This document shows positions 18,632 through 28,699 of a stretch of 64,000 bases of DNA, piece after piece. Made by a program: the position numbers and the translations under genes. The notes under the pieces were generated by a model. It had not been told where the DNA came from and did not search any database. It saw only the letters and a list, made by a program, of their open reading frames with translations. The DNA is from an uncultured Pelagibacteraceae bacterium (GTDB lineage Bacteria; Pseudomonadota; Alphaproteobacteria; Pelagibacterales; Pelagibacteraceae). Numbering within the stretch: position 1 is the stretch's first letter; every line of letters starts with the position of its first letter. The stretch is from assembly GCA_902582155.1 (NCBI GenBank), contig CACHRI010000003.1, positions 1 to 64,000 on the forward strand. Reading direction: 5' to 3'.

Positions 18632-19411
18632 TTAATTAATGTTCCTCTTATTTTTGCCCCACTGTATGAGATGTAAAAAACCATAATGCCCATGACAAAG
18701 TAAAAAAAAAGAAATAGCAATTGCTATTAAGATTTGACTATAACTTATAATTTCATTAATTAAAATGTTTCTCATTTCCTCAAAAATATGAACTAAAGGT
18801 AGTATTTTTGCAATAATTTGCAACCAATTAGGCAATATCTCTATCGGGTAATAAATACACCCTAGAGGGGCTAAAAAAAATAAACTCGCCCAAGCAATAT
18901 TTTCAAAAGAGGGACCAAATCTTATTAATCCTGATGTCACAAGTAGACCCAAAGTAATCCCAAAAATATATAAGCTAATCAACAAAGCAATTAAAGGTAA
19001 TCCAATTTTAAATATTGATACGCCAAACAATGGTATTGCAAGTATTGAAGCTGGAACCATACCAATTAATGTTCTTATTACTGCAGTTAATGTCAAAGCT
19101 GCAATAATTTCTTTAATTTTGATTGGAGAAATAAATAAATTGGTAAAATTTCTGCTCCAAATTTCTTCTAAGAACATCATATTATAGCTGATGCTAGCTC
19201 TGAAAAGGAAATCATAAAGAATTGCAGCTGATAAAATTACACCAACAGTATTACTGTAATACGTCGAACTTAAAGTAAAAAACTTTGAAATAAAACCCCA
19301 TAGAAAAATCTGAATACTAGGCCAATATAAAAGATCTAAAATTCTTGGAAATGAACTTTTAATTAAGTAAAAATGCCTTAGGCTTAGACCATAAACTTTA
19401 TACCAATTCAT
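18632..19411 (-). CDS. ABC-2 type transporter permease
   Basis: The 259-residue protein has about six hydrophobic segments (for example IQIFLWGFISKFF, VGVILSAAILYDFLF, LPLIALLISLYIFGITLGLLV, ILIAIAISFFLLCHG) and the ABC-2 membrane-domain outline, including the LAPLGCIYYPIEILPNWLQ stretch before the last segments. With the preceding ATPase it should form an exporter of the NodJ/polysaccharide or drug type. The start overlaps the ATPase 3' end by 14 bases, with GAGGA upstream. The substrate cannot be told from sequence, but glycosyl and oxygenase neighbours suggest a surface component. Confidence 0.87.
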   Translation of the reverse strand: MNWYKVYGLSLRHFYLIKSSFPRILDLLYWPSIQIFLWGFISKFFTLSSTYYSNTVGVILSAAILYDFLFRASISYNMMFLEEIWSRNFTNLFISPIKIKEIIAALTLTAVIRTLIGMVPASILAIPLFGVSIFKIGLPLIALLISLYIFGITLGLLVTSGLIRFGPSFENIAWASLFFLAPLGCIYYPIEILPNWLQIIAKILPLVHIFEEMRNILINEIISYSQILIAIAISFFLLCHGHYGFLHLIQWGKNKRNIN

Positions 19412-20132
19412 TTTTATTCCTCGCGATTTTTAAAAAAGTATCTTCTAAATTATTTCTTCCATGTTTATCTATTAACGATTTGCATGTTCCCCTATCAACA
19501 ATTTTTCCACCTCTCATCATGATGACGTGATCACATAATCTTTCTACTTCTTTCATATTATGAGAAGCTAATAATATGGACATCTGATTTTTAGATTTGT
19601 ACTTTTCGATATACTCTCTCACAAAATCTCCTATATCTGGATCAAGGCTAGCAGTTGGCTCATCTAAAAATAAAATTTTGGGATCATTTATTAAAGATTT
19701 TGCTAGCGATACTCTATTTTTTTGACCAGAGGATAGTTCACCGGTTTTTTTGTCTAAAAATAATTCCAAATTTAAATCTTTTGAAATTTCATTTATTTTA
19801 TTTTTAAAGTTTTTTATTCCGTATAATCGAGCATACACTTCTAAATTTTCTCTTACTGTTAATTTTTTGGGTAACTCGACATAAGGTGAGGCAAAATTCA
19901 CTTCACTTAAAACCTCTTCTCTATTAAGATTATCTAGATTCGTTTCATTAATTAAAATCTCGCCATTAGTAGGTTTGATTAAACCTAACAACATTCCAAT
20001 AGTTGTGGTTTTTCCACAACCATTAGGACCTAATAATCCCAACGTTTCACCCTCTTGAATATTAAAACTAATATTATCTACTGCTGTAAAGTTGTTAAAT
20101 TTTTTTTGTAAGTTTTTAATTTCTAATTTCAT
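19398..20132 (-). CDS. ABC transporter ATP-binding protein (ABC-2 partner)
   Basis: The 244-residue ATPase has Walker A GPNGCGKTT (residues 35-43), signature LSSGQ (133-137), Walker B ILFLDEP (153-159) and switch His191 (LASHNM). It resembles NodI/CcmA-type ATPases that pair with ABC-2 permeases. Its ATG overlaps the tsaC stop by one base (TAATG), so the exporter is co-transcribed with a housekeeping tRNA-modification gene. It overlaps the permease by 14 bases. Confidence 0.93.
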   Translation of the reverse strand: MKLEIKNLQKKFNNFTAVDNISFNIQEGETLGLLGPNGCGKTTTIGMLLGLIKPTNGEILINETNLDNLNREEVLSEVNFASPYVELPKKLTVRENLEVYARLYGIKNFKNKINEISKDLNLELFLDKKTGELSSGQKNRVSLAKSLINDPKILFLDEPTASLDPDIGDFVREYIEKYKSKNQMSILLASHNMKEVERLCDHVIMMRGGKIVDRGTCKSLIDKHGRNNLEDTFLKIARNKNELV

Positions 20133-21082
20133 TATTTTGCAGCTCGTATTATTCTATCATTTATTGCATAGCCGATACCTTTATTTGGTATTGGTGATAT
20201 ATAAATTTTTTTATATTTTTGGTTTTTAATGATTCTAAAAAATTTATATAAATTTTTAGCAGCTTCATTTAAATTAGATTTTCTACTTAAGTTAAAAGAA
20301 TTTCTTGTCACAGGGTATTTCTTTCCAAAAGTGATAAAAGCATGTTTCTTAGGACATTTTTTTTGATTGAGTAAAATTGGAATATTAGGAGAATAATGTT
20401 TTTTTAATAATCCAGGCGATCTTAGAATTTTACTTGACATAGCAAAATTTATTTTATGTTTAAGAATTTTTTCTAATTGATTAGGCGTTATTTTACCAGG
20501 TCTTAAAATTGATATTTTACCAACTAAATTTATAACAGTAGATTCTATTCCTATTTTAGAATATCCACCGTTAACAACTATAACTTTATTTTTAAATTCT
20601 TCTGAAACATCTATTGGACTAACAGAACTAATGCTTGATGATTTATTTGCACTCGGCATGGCCAGTGGAAATTTAATCGTTTTAAGTATTTGTCTGATAA
20701 TCTTATTTTTTGGAAACCTAATACCTACAGTTTTTAGTTTAGAACATGCTTTAGGACATATATTTGTTTTGATCTTTTTTTTTACTATGTATGTAATAGG
20801 ACCTGGGCTTAATTTATTATAAATTTTATAAAATTTTTCATTTAATATGACATCTTTTTCAGCTTGTTTTAAGTTATAATAATGAATTATTAGTGGATTT
20901 TTATTTGGCCTATTTTTTACTTTGTAGATTCTATTAATAGCCTTTGCTGAGTAAGCACTCCCAGCTAAACCATAAACTGTTTCAGTGGGCAAACCAATTA
21001 TGCCACCTTTTTTTAGAATTCTAATAATTTTTTGCAAGTTATTGGAGTTGAAATTAATTATATTTGAATAGATATTTTGCAT
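20132..21082 (-). CDS. tsaC: Threonylcarbamoyl-AMP synthase, Sua5 type
   Basis: The 316-residue protein has the YrdC/Sua5 core: GGIIGLPTETVYGLAG (residues 26-41), KVKNRPNKNPL (54-64) and the PLAMPSANKS block. A C-terminal Sua5 domain (about 205-316) makes it longer than E. coli TsaC (about 190 residues). It makes threonylcarbamoyl-AMP for t6A37 in ANN-reading tRNAs. The start codon lies only 20 bases from the divergent xseB start, so any promoter is very compact. Confidence 0.93.
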   Translation of the reverse strand: MQNIYSNIINFNSNNLQKIIRILKKGGIIGLPTETVYGLAGSAYSAKAINRIYKVKNRPNKNPLIIHYYNLKQAEKDVILNEKFYKIYNKLSPGPITYIVKKKIKTNICPKACSKLKTVGIRFPKNKIIRQILKTIKFPLAMPSANKSSSISSVSPIDVSEEFKNKVIVVNGGYSKIGIESTVINLVGKISILRPGKITPNQLEKILKHKINFAMSSKILRSPGLLKKHYSPNIPILLNQKKCPKKHAFITFGKKYPVTRNSFNLSRKSNLNEAAKNLYKFFRIIKNQKYKKIYISPIPNKGIGYAINDRIIRAAK

Positions 21083-21102
21083 AATATAAATAATATAAGA
21101 TA

Positions 21103-21327
21103 ATGAATAGTAAAAATATTCCAGCTGACATTAAAAGTAAATCAATAAAAGAGACGAAGGAAGAAATCAACGAAATCTTAGAAAAAATTGAAAAAGATGG
21201 CTTAAACTTAGAAAACTATGTGAAGGATTATGAAAGGTTACTTAAATTGAACAAACATATAGATGAGCTTTTTAAAAAAAGGTTTAAACAAATTAGTTTT
21301 CAAGGAAAAAAAAATGATAAAAAATAA
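21103..21327 (+). CDS. xseB: Exodeoxyribonuclease VII small subunit
   Basis: The 74-residue, highly charged helical protein matches XseB: ETKEEINEILEKIEKDGLNLENYVKDYERLLKL-type pattern, of which EEINEILEKIEKDGLNLE is the recognisable family block. It binds the large nuclease subunit (XseA, not in this window). Its 3' end overlaps ispA by 14 bases, the usual arrangement xseB-ispA-dxs. The short length makes the call rest on pattern plus neighbours. Confidence 0.85.
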   Translation: MNSKNIPADIKSKSIKETKEEINEILEKIEKDGLNLENYVKDYERLLKLNKHIDELFKKRFKQISFQGKKNDKK

Positions 21328-22189
21328 ACTTGTTAAAAACGCAAACAAGATAGATTCATTTATTAAAGATTTTATTAATAGACAAAAAAAAAGCTTACTT
21401 GTCACACCTATGAAATATGGTGTTTTGTCAGGAGGAAAAAAAATTAGATCAAGTGTTATTTTAGCTGTAGGAAAAATTTACAAAATTAATCCAACTAAAC
21501 TTTACAATATTTGCGGAGCTGTAGAATGTATTCACTCATACTCTTTAATACACGATGATTTGCCATGCATGGATAACGATAAACTCAGAAGAGGTAAACT
21601 AACTACCCACATTAAATTTGGAGAGTCAACAGCAGTTCTAGCTGGCAACTCTTTACTTACATTGGCATTTGAAATGATATCAGACGAAAAGTTTAAAATT
21701 AAAAATGATTATAAACTTTTGATTATAAAAAAATTAGCAGAATGCTCAGGCCACACTGGAATTGCTGGCGGACAAGAATTAGATTTAAAATATGAGAACG
21801 TTAAGAAAAGTTTCAAGGAAATAATAAACATGCAAAAAGAAAAAACAGGCAAACTATTTAGCTTTTGTTGTTTTGCTGTTGGACAAGTAGGTGGTAAAAA
21901 AAGATCTGAAATAAATAAACTAATCAAAATTGGAGAAGATATAGGTTTATTATTTCAATTAGCGGATGATTTTTTAGATATCAAAGGTTCTTCAAAAAAC
22001 ACAGGGAAAAGTGTTAAAAAAGATAAAAAAAAAGGCAAATCTACGATTATTAATCTCTTGGGGTATGAAAATGCTTATAAATATGCAAATAATTTAAAAA
22101 AAAATATTTTGAAAAAGTTAACTAAATATGGAAGTAGAGCTAACGAACTTATAAGTTTAATAAATTTTATTTTAATAAGGAAATATTAA
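21314..22189 (+). CDS. ispA: Farnesyl/geranyl diphosphate synthase
   Basis: The 291-residue trans-isoprenyl diphosphate synthase shows the first Asp-rich motif as [14 protein letters not shown] and the second as [21 protein letters not shown] and [17 protein letters not shown] are also conserved. It condenses IPP with DMAPP/GPP to short-chain prenyl diphosphates. A longer reading from 21263 is open, but the ATG at 21314 follows an AAGGAA ribosome site and matches the family N-terminus, so I use it. The TAA stop overlaps the dxs ATG by one base. Confidence 0.93.
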   Translation: MIKNKLVKNANKIDSFIKDFINRQKKSLLVTPMKYGVLSGGKKIRSSVILAVGKIYKINPTKLYNICGAVECIHSYSLIHDDLPCMDNDKLRRGKLTTHIKFGESTAVLAGNSLLTLAFEMISDEKFKIKNDYKLLIIKKLAECSGHTGIAGGQELDLKYENVKKSFKEIINMQKEKTGKLFSFCCFAVGQVGGKKRSEINKLIKIGEDIGLLFQLADDFLDIKGSSKNTGKSVKKDKKKGKSTIINLLGYENAYKYANNLKKNILKKLTKYGSRANELISLINFILIRKY

Positions 22190-24108
22190 TGTCAAAACTT
22201 TTAGATAAAATAAATTATCCATCTGACTTAAGAAAAATTGAAAAAAAATACCTTAAACAAATATCAGAGGAGTTAAGATCTGAATTAATTGATGTTGTTT
22301 CAGAAACCGGCGGGCATCTTGGAGCTGGACTAGGTGTTGTTGAGCTTACTGTCGCTTTACATTATGTTTTTAATACACCAAAAGATAAATTGGTTTGGGA
22401 TGTGAGCCATCAATGTTACCCGCATAAAATAATTACAGGCAGAAAAAATGAAATAAGAACTTTGCGTAAAGGCGGTGGATTATCTGGTTTTACTAAAAGA
22501 GAGGAAAGTGAATACGATCCTTTTGGTGCAGCACACAGTTCTACATCTATTTCATCAACTTTAGGGATTTCTGTAGCTAAAAAACTATCAAATGACAATA
22601 ATAACGTAGTCGCTGTTATAGGCGATGGCGCAATGAGTGCTGGAATGGCTTATGAAGCGATGAATAATGCTGGAGCACTTAAATCAAAATTAATTGTGAT
22701 TTTAAATGATAATGAAATGTCGATAGCTAAACCAGTGGGAGCTATGAGCAAATACTTGGCAAAATTATTGTCTGGTAAAATATATTTTAGTTTACGAGAG
22801 ACAATTAAATTAATAACTTCAGCATTTTCTAAAAGATTTAGCCAAAAAGCTGGAAAAGCAGAAGACATTTTAAGAGGTATAGTAACTGGTGGCACTTTAT
22901 TTAGTGAACTAGGCTTTTATTATATAGGTCCAATTGACGGTCATGATGTTGATTATCTTGTAAAAATCCTTGAGAACGTAAAAAATTCAAATCATAATGG
23001 TCCAATTCTAATTCACGCTATTACTCAGAAAGGAAAAGGATACAAACCAGCTGAGCAATCTGGCGATAAATATCATGGAGTTTCTAAATTTAATGTTTCT
23101 ACAGGTCAGCAAAGCAAGTCAATATCTAAAGCTCCCTCATATACAAAAGTTTTTTCTGAAACACTAATCAAACACGCTGAAAAAGATACAAAAATTATTG
23201 GGATTACTGGTGCAATGCCCTCAGGTACAGGTTTGAATTTGTTTGAAAAAAAATTTCCAGACAGAATGTTTGATGTCGGGATAGCAGAACAGCACGCAGT
23301 TACATTTGCAGCTGGATTAGCAACAGAAGGTTATAAGCCTTATGCAGCTATATATTCTACATTTCTTCAAAGAGCATATGATCAAGTAGTCCACGATGTT
23401 GCTTTACAATCATTACCTGTTAGGTTTGCTATTGATAGAGCGGGATTGGTTGGTGCGGATGGACCTACACATGCTGGATCATTCGATGTAACGTATTTAG
23501 CTACTCTTCCGAATTTTATAGTAATGGCAGCTAGCGATGAATCAGAATTAGTAAAAATGATTAATACATCAGTAAATATTAATGATAGACCATCTGCCTT
23601 TAGGTATCCAAGAGGCAATGGAATAGGACTTAAATTACCAGGAATAAACGAAGTTTTAGAGATTGGAAAAGGGAGAATTATAAGCGAAGGAAAGGACGCT
23701 GCAATTTTAAATTTTGGGGCTAGATTAGAAGAATGCAAAAAAGCTAAAGAAGTTTTAGAAAAAAAAGGGATAAAGATATCAATTATCGATGCTCGTTTTG
23801 CTAAACCACTAGATGAAAAATTGATCTTAGAAATTGCGTCAAATCATGAATTAATTCTTACAATTGAAGAAGGTTCCATTGGTGGTTTTGGTTCTCACGT
23901 AATGAAATTACTCTCTGATAGAGGAATTTTTGACAAAGGACTTAAATTTAGATCCATGTTTTTGCCAGACACATTTATAGATCAAGATACTCCAGAAAAA
24001 ATGTATGAAAAAGCTGGTTTAAACTTTAATTCTATTGTTGAAAAAATTGAAGAAGCTTTAAAATCTAATATTATATTTGCAAAAAATAAAAATAAATTTT
24101 CTAATTAG
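22189..24108 (+). CDS. dxs: 1-deoxy-D-xylulose-5-phosphate synthase
   Basis: The 639-residue transketolase-like enzyme has the thiamine-diphosphate motif [18 protein letters not shown], the N-terminal [16 protein letters not shown], and pyrimidine-domain blocks [18 protein letters not shown] and [15 protein letters not shown]. It makes DXP from pyruvate and glyceraldehyde-3-phosphate for MEP-pathway isoprenoids. These feed IspA just upstream and the polyprenyl synthase downstream, and retinal for the proteorhodopsin by extension. The TAG stop interlocks with the convergent aroC stop (TTAG). Confidence 0.98.
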   Translation: MSKLLDKINYPSDLRKIEKKYLKQISEELRSELIDVVSETGGHLGAGLGVVELTVALHYVFNTPKDKLVWDVSHQCYPHKIITGRKNEIRTLRKGGGLSGFTKREESEYDPFGAAHSSTSISSTLGISVAKKLSNDNNNVVAVIGDGAMSAGMAYEAMNNAGALKSKLIVILNDNEMSIAKPVGAMSKYLAKLLSGKIYFSLRETIKLITSAFSKRFSQKAGKAEDILRGIVTGGTLFSELGFYYIGPIDGHDVDYLVKILENVKNSNHNGPILIHAITQKGKGYKPAEQSGDKYHGVSKFNVSTGQQSKSISKAPSYTKVFSETLIKHAEKDTKIIGITGAMPSGTGLNLFEKKFPDRMFDVGIAEQHAVTFAAGLATEGYKPYAAIYSTFLQRAYDQVVHDVALQSLPVRFAIDRAGLVGADGPTHAGSFDVTYLATLPNFIVMAASDESELVKMINTSVNINDRPSAFRYPRGNGIGLKLPGINEVLEIGKGRIISEGKDAAILNFGARLEECKKAKEVLEKKGIKISIIDARFAKPLDEKLILEIASNHELILTIEEGSIGGFGSHVMKLLSDRGIFDKGLKFRSMFLPDTFIDQDTPEKMYEKAGLNFNSIVEKIEEALKSNIIFAKNKNKFSN

Positions 24109-25187
24109 CTGCACTGAGCTTTGTTCATCATATAGTGATCTAATATTACACAAGCTAACATAGCCTCACCAATAGGCACAGCTCTAATTCCAACACATGG
24201 GTCATGCCTACCTCTAACAGAAATTTTAGTATTTTTTCCCTCTTTATTTATCGTCTCCCTACTATTTAAAATGGAAGAGGTAGGTTTCACTGCAAATGAC
24301 GCTATAATATCTTGTCCTGATGAAATACCACCTAAAATCCCTCCAGCTTTATTACTTTTAAATTTAATTCTACCAGCACCACCTCTTATCTCATCAGCAT
24401 TTTCCTCTCCTGTCAAATAAGCAGAGCCCATACCGGCACCAATATTAACTCCTTTAACAGCGTTAATACTCATTAGTGCAGAAGCTATATCTGCATCTAG
24501 TTTTGAATAAATTGGAGCTCCTAATCCAACTGGAACACCTTTAGCTCTAAGTTCTATTATCGCTCCACAAGATGATCCAGATTTTCTTATTCCTAATAAA
24601 TATTTTTCCCATAATTTTACTGATGATTTATCTGGACAAAAGAATGGGTTTTTTTTTATTTCATTATCTTTCCACTTAGAAGTGTTGCAGCCCATTATCC
24701 CTAATTGAGTTACTGCTCCAACAATACTAATTTTTTTTCCAATTATTTTTTTTAGAACAATTTTAGCTATTGCACCAGCTGCTACTCTACTTGCAGTTTC
24801 TCTAGCAGATTGACGACCACCACCTCTAAAATCTCTTATTCCGTACTTTTTAAAATAAGTAAAGTCAGCATGACCTGGTCTAAATTTATCTTTGATAGAT
24901 TCATAATCTCTAGATCTTTTGTCCTCATTATAAATAATCATTGAAATTGGAGTTCCCGTAGTCTTTCCTTGAAAGACACCAGATAAAATAGAAACCTTAT
25001 CACTTTCTTTCCTTTGGGTCGTAAATTTTGACTGCCCAGGCCTTCTCTTATCCATGTCCTTTTGAATCTCTTTCTCTGATATAGGGATATTTGGTGGACA
25101 ACCATCAACTATACAGCCTATAGCCGGCCCATGAGACTCTCCCCAAGTAGTGAACCTAAAAATTTTTCCAAAAGTATTAAAAGACAT
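24105..25187 (-). CDS. aroC: Chorismate synthase
   Basis: The 360-residue protein starts with the family hallmark [20 protein letters not shown]. It also shows the [14 protein letters not shown] and [20 protein letters not shown] signatures and a C-terminal [19 protein letters not shown] block. It is the last step of the shikimate pathway and uses reduced FMN. It overlaps dxs by four bases at the stop codons and lies 34 bases from the divergent pdxH. Confidence 0.98.
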   Translation of the reverse strand: MSFNTFGKIFRFTTWGESHGPAIGCIVDGCPPNIPISEKEIQKDMDKRRPGQSKFTTQRKESDKVSILSGVFQGKTTGTPISMIIYNEDKRSRDYESIKDKFRPGHADFTYFKKYGIRDFRGGGRQSARETASRVAAGAIAKIVLKKIIGKKISIVGAVTQLGIMGCNTSKWKDNEIKKNPFFCPDKSSVKLWEKYLLGIRKSGSSCGAIIELRAKGVPVGLGAPIYSKLDADIASALMSINAVKGVNIGAGMGSAYLTGEENADEIRGGAGRIKFKSNKAGGILGGISSGQDIIASFAVKPTSSILNSRETINKEGKNTKISVRGRHDPCVGIRAVPIGEAMLACVILDHYMMNKAQCS

Positions 25188-25221
25188 AGTTATTTAATGT
25201 ATAAATTATTTTAAATAAATT

Positions 25222-25851
25222 ATGAATCAAAAAAATGGCAAAAATTCTCTCGGGTTGGATAAATGCTTTGAAGAAGCTAATAATCCAATAGAATTATTCA
25301 AAAAATGGTTCGCAAAAGCTGAAGAGACCGAAATAAATGACCCAAATGCTGTGGCAGTTGCCACTGTAGATAAAGCTAACCAGCCAAGTGTGAGAATGGT
25401 TTTATTGAAAGGGTTAAGCGACAAAGGATTTGTCTTTTATACAAATTTTAATAGTAAAAAAGGAAGTGATTTAAAAGTTAATAAAAAATCATCTATGTGT
25501 TTTCATTGGAAAAGTATTAGAAGACAAGTAAGAATAATTGGATTAGTTGAAAAAGTATCAGATAAAGAGGCAGATGATTACTATAACTCAAGGCCATACA
25601 AGAATAAAATTGGCGCATGGGCTTCTTCCCAATCTGAAATATTAAATAAAAGAGATGATTTTATAAAAAAAATAGAGACATATGAAAAAAAATATCCTTC
25701 TAATGAAGTGCCTAGACCACCGCATTGGTCTGGATGGAGATTAATACCTTCTCAAATTGAGTTTTGGTTAGATGGTGAAGGTCGAATACATGAAAGATTA
25801 AATTATAAAAAAGAAAACGGTGATTGGAAAAAAGAACTTTTATATCCTTAG
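25222..25851 (+). CDS. pdxH: Pyridoxamine 5'-phosphate oxidase
   Basis: The 209-residue flavoprotein has the PNPOx core: AVAVATVDKANQPSVRMVLL, GFVFYTNFNSKKGSDL, RRQVRIIGLVEKVS and the C-terminal PPHWSGWRLIPSQIEFW and RIHERLNY blocks. It oxidises PNP/PMP to PLP with FMN. Its stop codon interlocks with that of the convergent polyprenyl synthase gene (TTAG, four bases). Confidence 0.97.
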   Translation: MNQKNGKNSLGLDKCFEEANNPIELFKKWFAKAEETEINDPNAVAVATVDKANQPSVRMVLLKGLSDKGFVFYTNFNSKKGSDLKVNKKSSMCFHWKSIRRQVRIIGLVEKVSDKEADDYYNSRPYKNKIGAWASSQSEILNKRDDFIKKIETYEKKYPSNEVPRPPHWSGWRLIPSQIEFWLDGEGRIHERLNYKKENGDWKKELLYP

Positions 25852-26861
25852 AATGATCTATTTAAACTAAAACTTGATAAGTTTTGTAAAATTTTTCTCT
25901 CTCTACTGTTTGGAAAAATAGCTAGAGCATCTCTTGAGACATTAACAAAATATTCAGCTCTTTTTAAACTTTCTTCTACAGCTTTATATTTGTTTATAAG
26001 TGATAATACTTCACTGAAATCATCTTCATTTCTTTTTTCTTTTTTAAATATTTCTTTTAAAAAATCTCTTTCTTCATCATTAGCTCTTTGAAAAATTATA
26101 ATTAATGGTAAGGTCGTTTTACCTTCATAAAAATCCTTTCCAATTTCTTTACCAAACAAAATCTCTTTAGCGAAATAATCTAAAGCATCATCAGCAATTT
26201 GAAAAGCCAAACCAAGATTTTTTCCGTAAGAAGCTAAAGCTTCTTTTTCTTTAATATTTAGTTTACCTAAACAAGCGCCTGTTTTAGTAGCTGCAGAAAA
26301 TAAAGCAGCTGTTTTTAAACTAATAATTTTTGTATAAGTCTCTTCTAAAAGATCTGCTTCACCTTTATGTTGAAGCTGCAAAACTTCTCCTTGAGCTATT
26401 TTCGCAGAAGTAGAAGATAATAATTTTAGTATTTCTAAATCACCGTCATCTACCATAATCTCAAAACATCTGCTCAACAAATAATCCCCAGTCAAAATTG
26501 AAGATTGATTCCCCCAAATACTGTTAGTAGTTTTATTTCCTCTCCTTAAATCACTTTCATCTATTACATCGTCATGTAATAAAGTGGCAGAATGAATTAA
26601 TTCAACGCAACTTGCTAAGTTTATATCTCTATCTCCCAAATCATAACCAGCTAATTTAGCTGAACCTAAAGTTAAAAGAGCTCTTAATCTTTTGCCTCCA
26701 GAATTTAAATGATGTTTCGTCATTTTCTGAATAAGATCAACTTTGCTCTCAAGCTTAAGATTGATTAGAGCCTCAACTTTGTCTAATTTATCTACGACTA
26801 GATTTCGTAGATCAAGGTATGCAGAATTGGCCGAGTTTTTAAGAGGTATAACTGATCCCAT
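25848..26861 (-). CDS. ispB: Long-chain polyprenyl diphosphate synthase
   Basis: The 337-residue trans-prenyltransferase has GGKRLRALLTL, first Asp-rich motif LLHDDVIDESDLRRG and second motif FQIADDALDYF. The long-chain synthase outline (absence of bulky residues just before the first Asp motif) suggests an octaprenyl or nonaprenyl product for the ubiquinone tail; exact chain length cannot be read. The SFSLNRS C-terminus is intact. It is divergent from the S49 peptidase gene across a 142-base spacer. Confidence 0.92.
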   Translation of the reverse strand: MGSVIPLKNSANSAYLDLRNLVVDKLDKVEALINLKLESKVDLIQKMTKHHLNSGGKRLRALLTLGSAKLAGYDLGDRDINLASCVELIHSATLLHDDVIDESDLRRGNKTTNSIWGNQSSILTGDYLLSRCFEIMVDDGDLEILKLLSSTSAKIAQGEVLQLQHKGEADLLEETYTKIISLKTAALFSAATKTGACLGKLNIKEKEALASYGKNLGLAFQIADDALDYFAKEILFGKEIGKDFYEGKTTLPLIIIFQRANDEERDFLKEIFKKEKRNEDDFSEVLSLINKYKAVEESLKRAEYFVNVSRDALAIFPNSRERKILQNLSSFSLNRSF

Positions 26862-26916
26862 AAATAGTTTTTACACAACCTTAGCAAAATATAATATTCT
26901 TATTTAAAACCTGTTG

Positions 26917-26946
26917 ACGCACCTTCAATTCAACTAGGGGTAGCGT
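26917..26946. other. Possible structured element in the ispB/S49 intergenic region
   Basis: Within the 142-base divergent spacer is a G/C-richer block. ACGCACC (26917-26923) can pair with GGTAGCGT (26939-26946) with one bulged A, and GTTGA (26913-26917) can alternatively pair with TCAAC (26930-26934). It may be promoter/operator DNA or a small leader structure. The rest of the spacer is AT-rich with nothing recognisable. Confidence 0.25.
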
Positions 26947-27003
26947 AATAATTTATTAAAATTTTTTATAGTATTGATATAAGTAAAATATTAATACTCA
27001 TTT

Positions 27004-27816
27004 ATGTTTTCAATATTTAAAAAAAAAATAATTATACCGCATGTCAGAATGACTGGAGTGATAGGGTCTGTTGGAAGATTTAAGCAAGGGATAGATTTAG
27101 CCAACCAACAGGATATCCTTAAAAAAGCATTTTCTTACAAAAAAGCTAAAACAGTTGCGATCTCAATTAATTCTCCAGGAGGGTCACCGGTTCAATCACA
27201 TTTAATTTATAGTTATATAAGACAATTAGCTAAAAAAAATAAGACTAAAGTAATGATATTTGCTGAAGATGTTGCGGCATCAGGAGGTTATTTTATCGCT
27301 TGTGCTGGAGATGAAATCTACGCAAATTCAAGCTCTATAATTGGATCTATTGGCGTTATATCAGCATCATTTGGTTTTAAAGATTTAATAAAAAAAATTG
27401 GTGTTGAAAGAAGAATTTATACTGCAGGTAAAAATAAAAGTACTCTTGATCCCTTTGTAGAGGAAAAACAAGAGGATGTTGAAAGATTAAAAAAAATACA
27501 ATTAGATTTGCATTCAGATTTTATTAAAATTGTAAAACAAAGTAGGGGCGAAAAAATTAAAGATCCAGAAAAAAATAATATATTTACAGGGGAATTTTGG
27601 GCTGGTTCAGTAGCGCTTAAACTTGGATTAATTGATGGGATAGGAAATGCAGATCAAGTGTTAAGAGAAAAATTTGGAGATAAAGTAATCATTAAAAAAT
27701 TTGAAAAACAAAGAGGGTTTTTAGCAAAAAAATTATCTTCATCATTAGATAATCAAATTGAAAGAGTTTTAGAAAATATTGAAGAAAAAAGTTTATGGCA
27801 AAGATTTGGCTTATAA
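27004..27816 (+). CDS. S49 family signal-peptide-peptidase-like protease (SppA/SohB)
   Basis: The 270-residue protein has the S49 serine protease core. The motif EDVAASGGYFIACAGDEIYA carries the nucleophile Ser, and YTAGKNKSTLDPF carries the candidate catalytic Lys. SSSIIGSIGVI and INSPGGSPVQSH are the oxyanion and substrate-strand blocks. The length is close to SohB-like single-domain forms rather than double-length E. coli SppA. No clear signal peptide or membrane anchor is visible at the short N-terminus, so its location is uncertain. Its stop abuts the glyQ start. Confidence 0.9.
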   Translation: MFSIFKKKIIIPHVRMTGVIGSVGRFKQGIDLANQQDILKKAFSYKKAKTVAISINSPGGSPVQSHLIYSYIRQLAKKNKTKVMIFAEDVAASGGYFIACAGDEIYANSSSIIGSIGVISASFGFKDLIKKIGVERRIYTAGKNKSTLDPFVEEKQEDVERLKKIQLDLHSDFIKIVKQSRGEKIKDPEKNNIFTGEFWAGSVALKLGLIDGIGNADQVLREKFGDKVIIKKFEKQRGFLAKKLSSSLDNQIERVLENIEEKSLWQRFGL

Positions 27817-28695
27817 ATGCTACAAAAGAAAAAAAACGATAGTTCTAAAGGACAGACATTTCAAGAAATAATAATGAGTCTGCAAAAGTTCTGGGGCAAA
27901 TATGGATGTGTATTGCTTCAACCTTATGATTTAGAAGTTGGGGCAGGAACTTTTCATCCTGCTACTACGTTAAGATCTTTGGGTCCTAATCCATGGAAAG
28001 CTGCTTACGTCCAACCTTCAAGACGACCTACCGATGGACGTTACGGAGAAAATCCAAATAGATTACAACATTATTATCAATTTCAAGTAATAATAAAACC
28101 TTCACCAAAAAATATTAAAAATATTTATTTGAAAAGTTTATCAGCAATCGGAATAGATGTAAAAAAACACGACATAAGATTTGTAGAAGATGATTGGGAA
28201 AGTCCTACTCTAGGAGCTGCTGGGTTAGGATGGGAGGTTTGGTGTGATGGCATGGAGATAACTCAATTTACTTATTTTCAGCAAATGACCGGCATAGACT
28301 GCAAACCTGTTCCAGTTGAACTTACATATGGTTTAGAAAGATTGTGTATGTTTGTGCAAGGGAAGAAAAATGTATTTGACATTGAATGGAATAGAGAGGG
28401 AGTTAAATATAAAGATGTTTTTCATCAATCAGAAAAAGAATTTTCAGCATATAATTTTGAATATGCAGATACTAAAATTTTACTATCAAATTTTGAGCAT
28501 GCCGAAAAAGAATGTAAATCTCTTTTAGACAAAAAACTTGCTCTTCCAGCATATGACCAATGTTTAAAAGCTAGTCATATTTTTAATTTACTAGATGCTA
28601 GGGGAGTAATAGGAGTAGCAGAAAGAGCAAACTACATTGACAGAATAAGAGAATTATCTAAAGGATCCGGAAAATTATGGTTAGAAAGTCAGTAA
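27817..28695 (+). CDS. glyQ: Glycyl-tRNA synthetase alpha subunit
   Basis: The 292-residue protein matches bacterial tetrameric GlyRS alpha: [54 protein letters not shown] and [18 protein letters not shown] are all present. It is the catalytic subunit charging tRNA-Gly with the beta subunit encoded four bases downstream. Length and motifs are normal. Confidence 0.98.
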   Translation: MLQKKKNDSSKGQTFQEIIMSLQKFWGKYGCVLLQPYDLEVGAGTFHPATTLRSLGPNPWKAAYVQPSRRPTDGRYGENPNRLQHYYQFQVIIKPSPKNIKNIYLKSLSAIGIDVKKHDIRFVEDDWESPTLGAAGLGWEVWCDGMEITQFTYFQQMTGIDCKPVPVELTYGLERLCMFVQGKKNVFDIEWNREGVKYKDVFHQSEKEFSAYNFEYADTKILLSNFEHAEKECKSLLDKKLALPAYDQCLKASHIFNLLDARGVIGVAERANYIDRIRELSKGSGKLWLESQ

Positions 28696-28699
28696 CATT

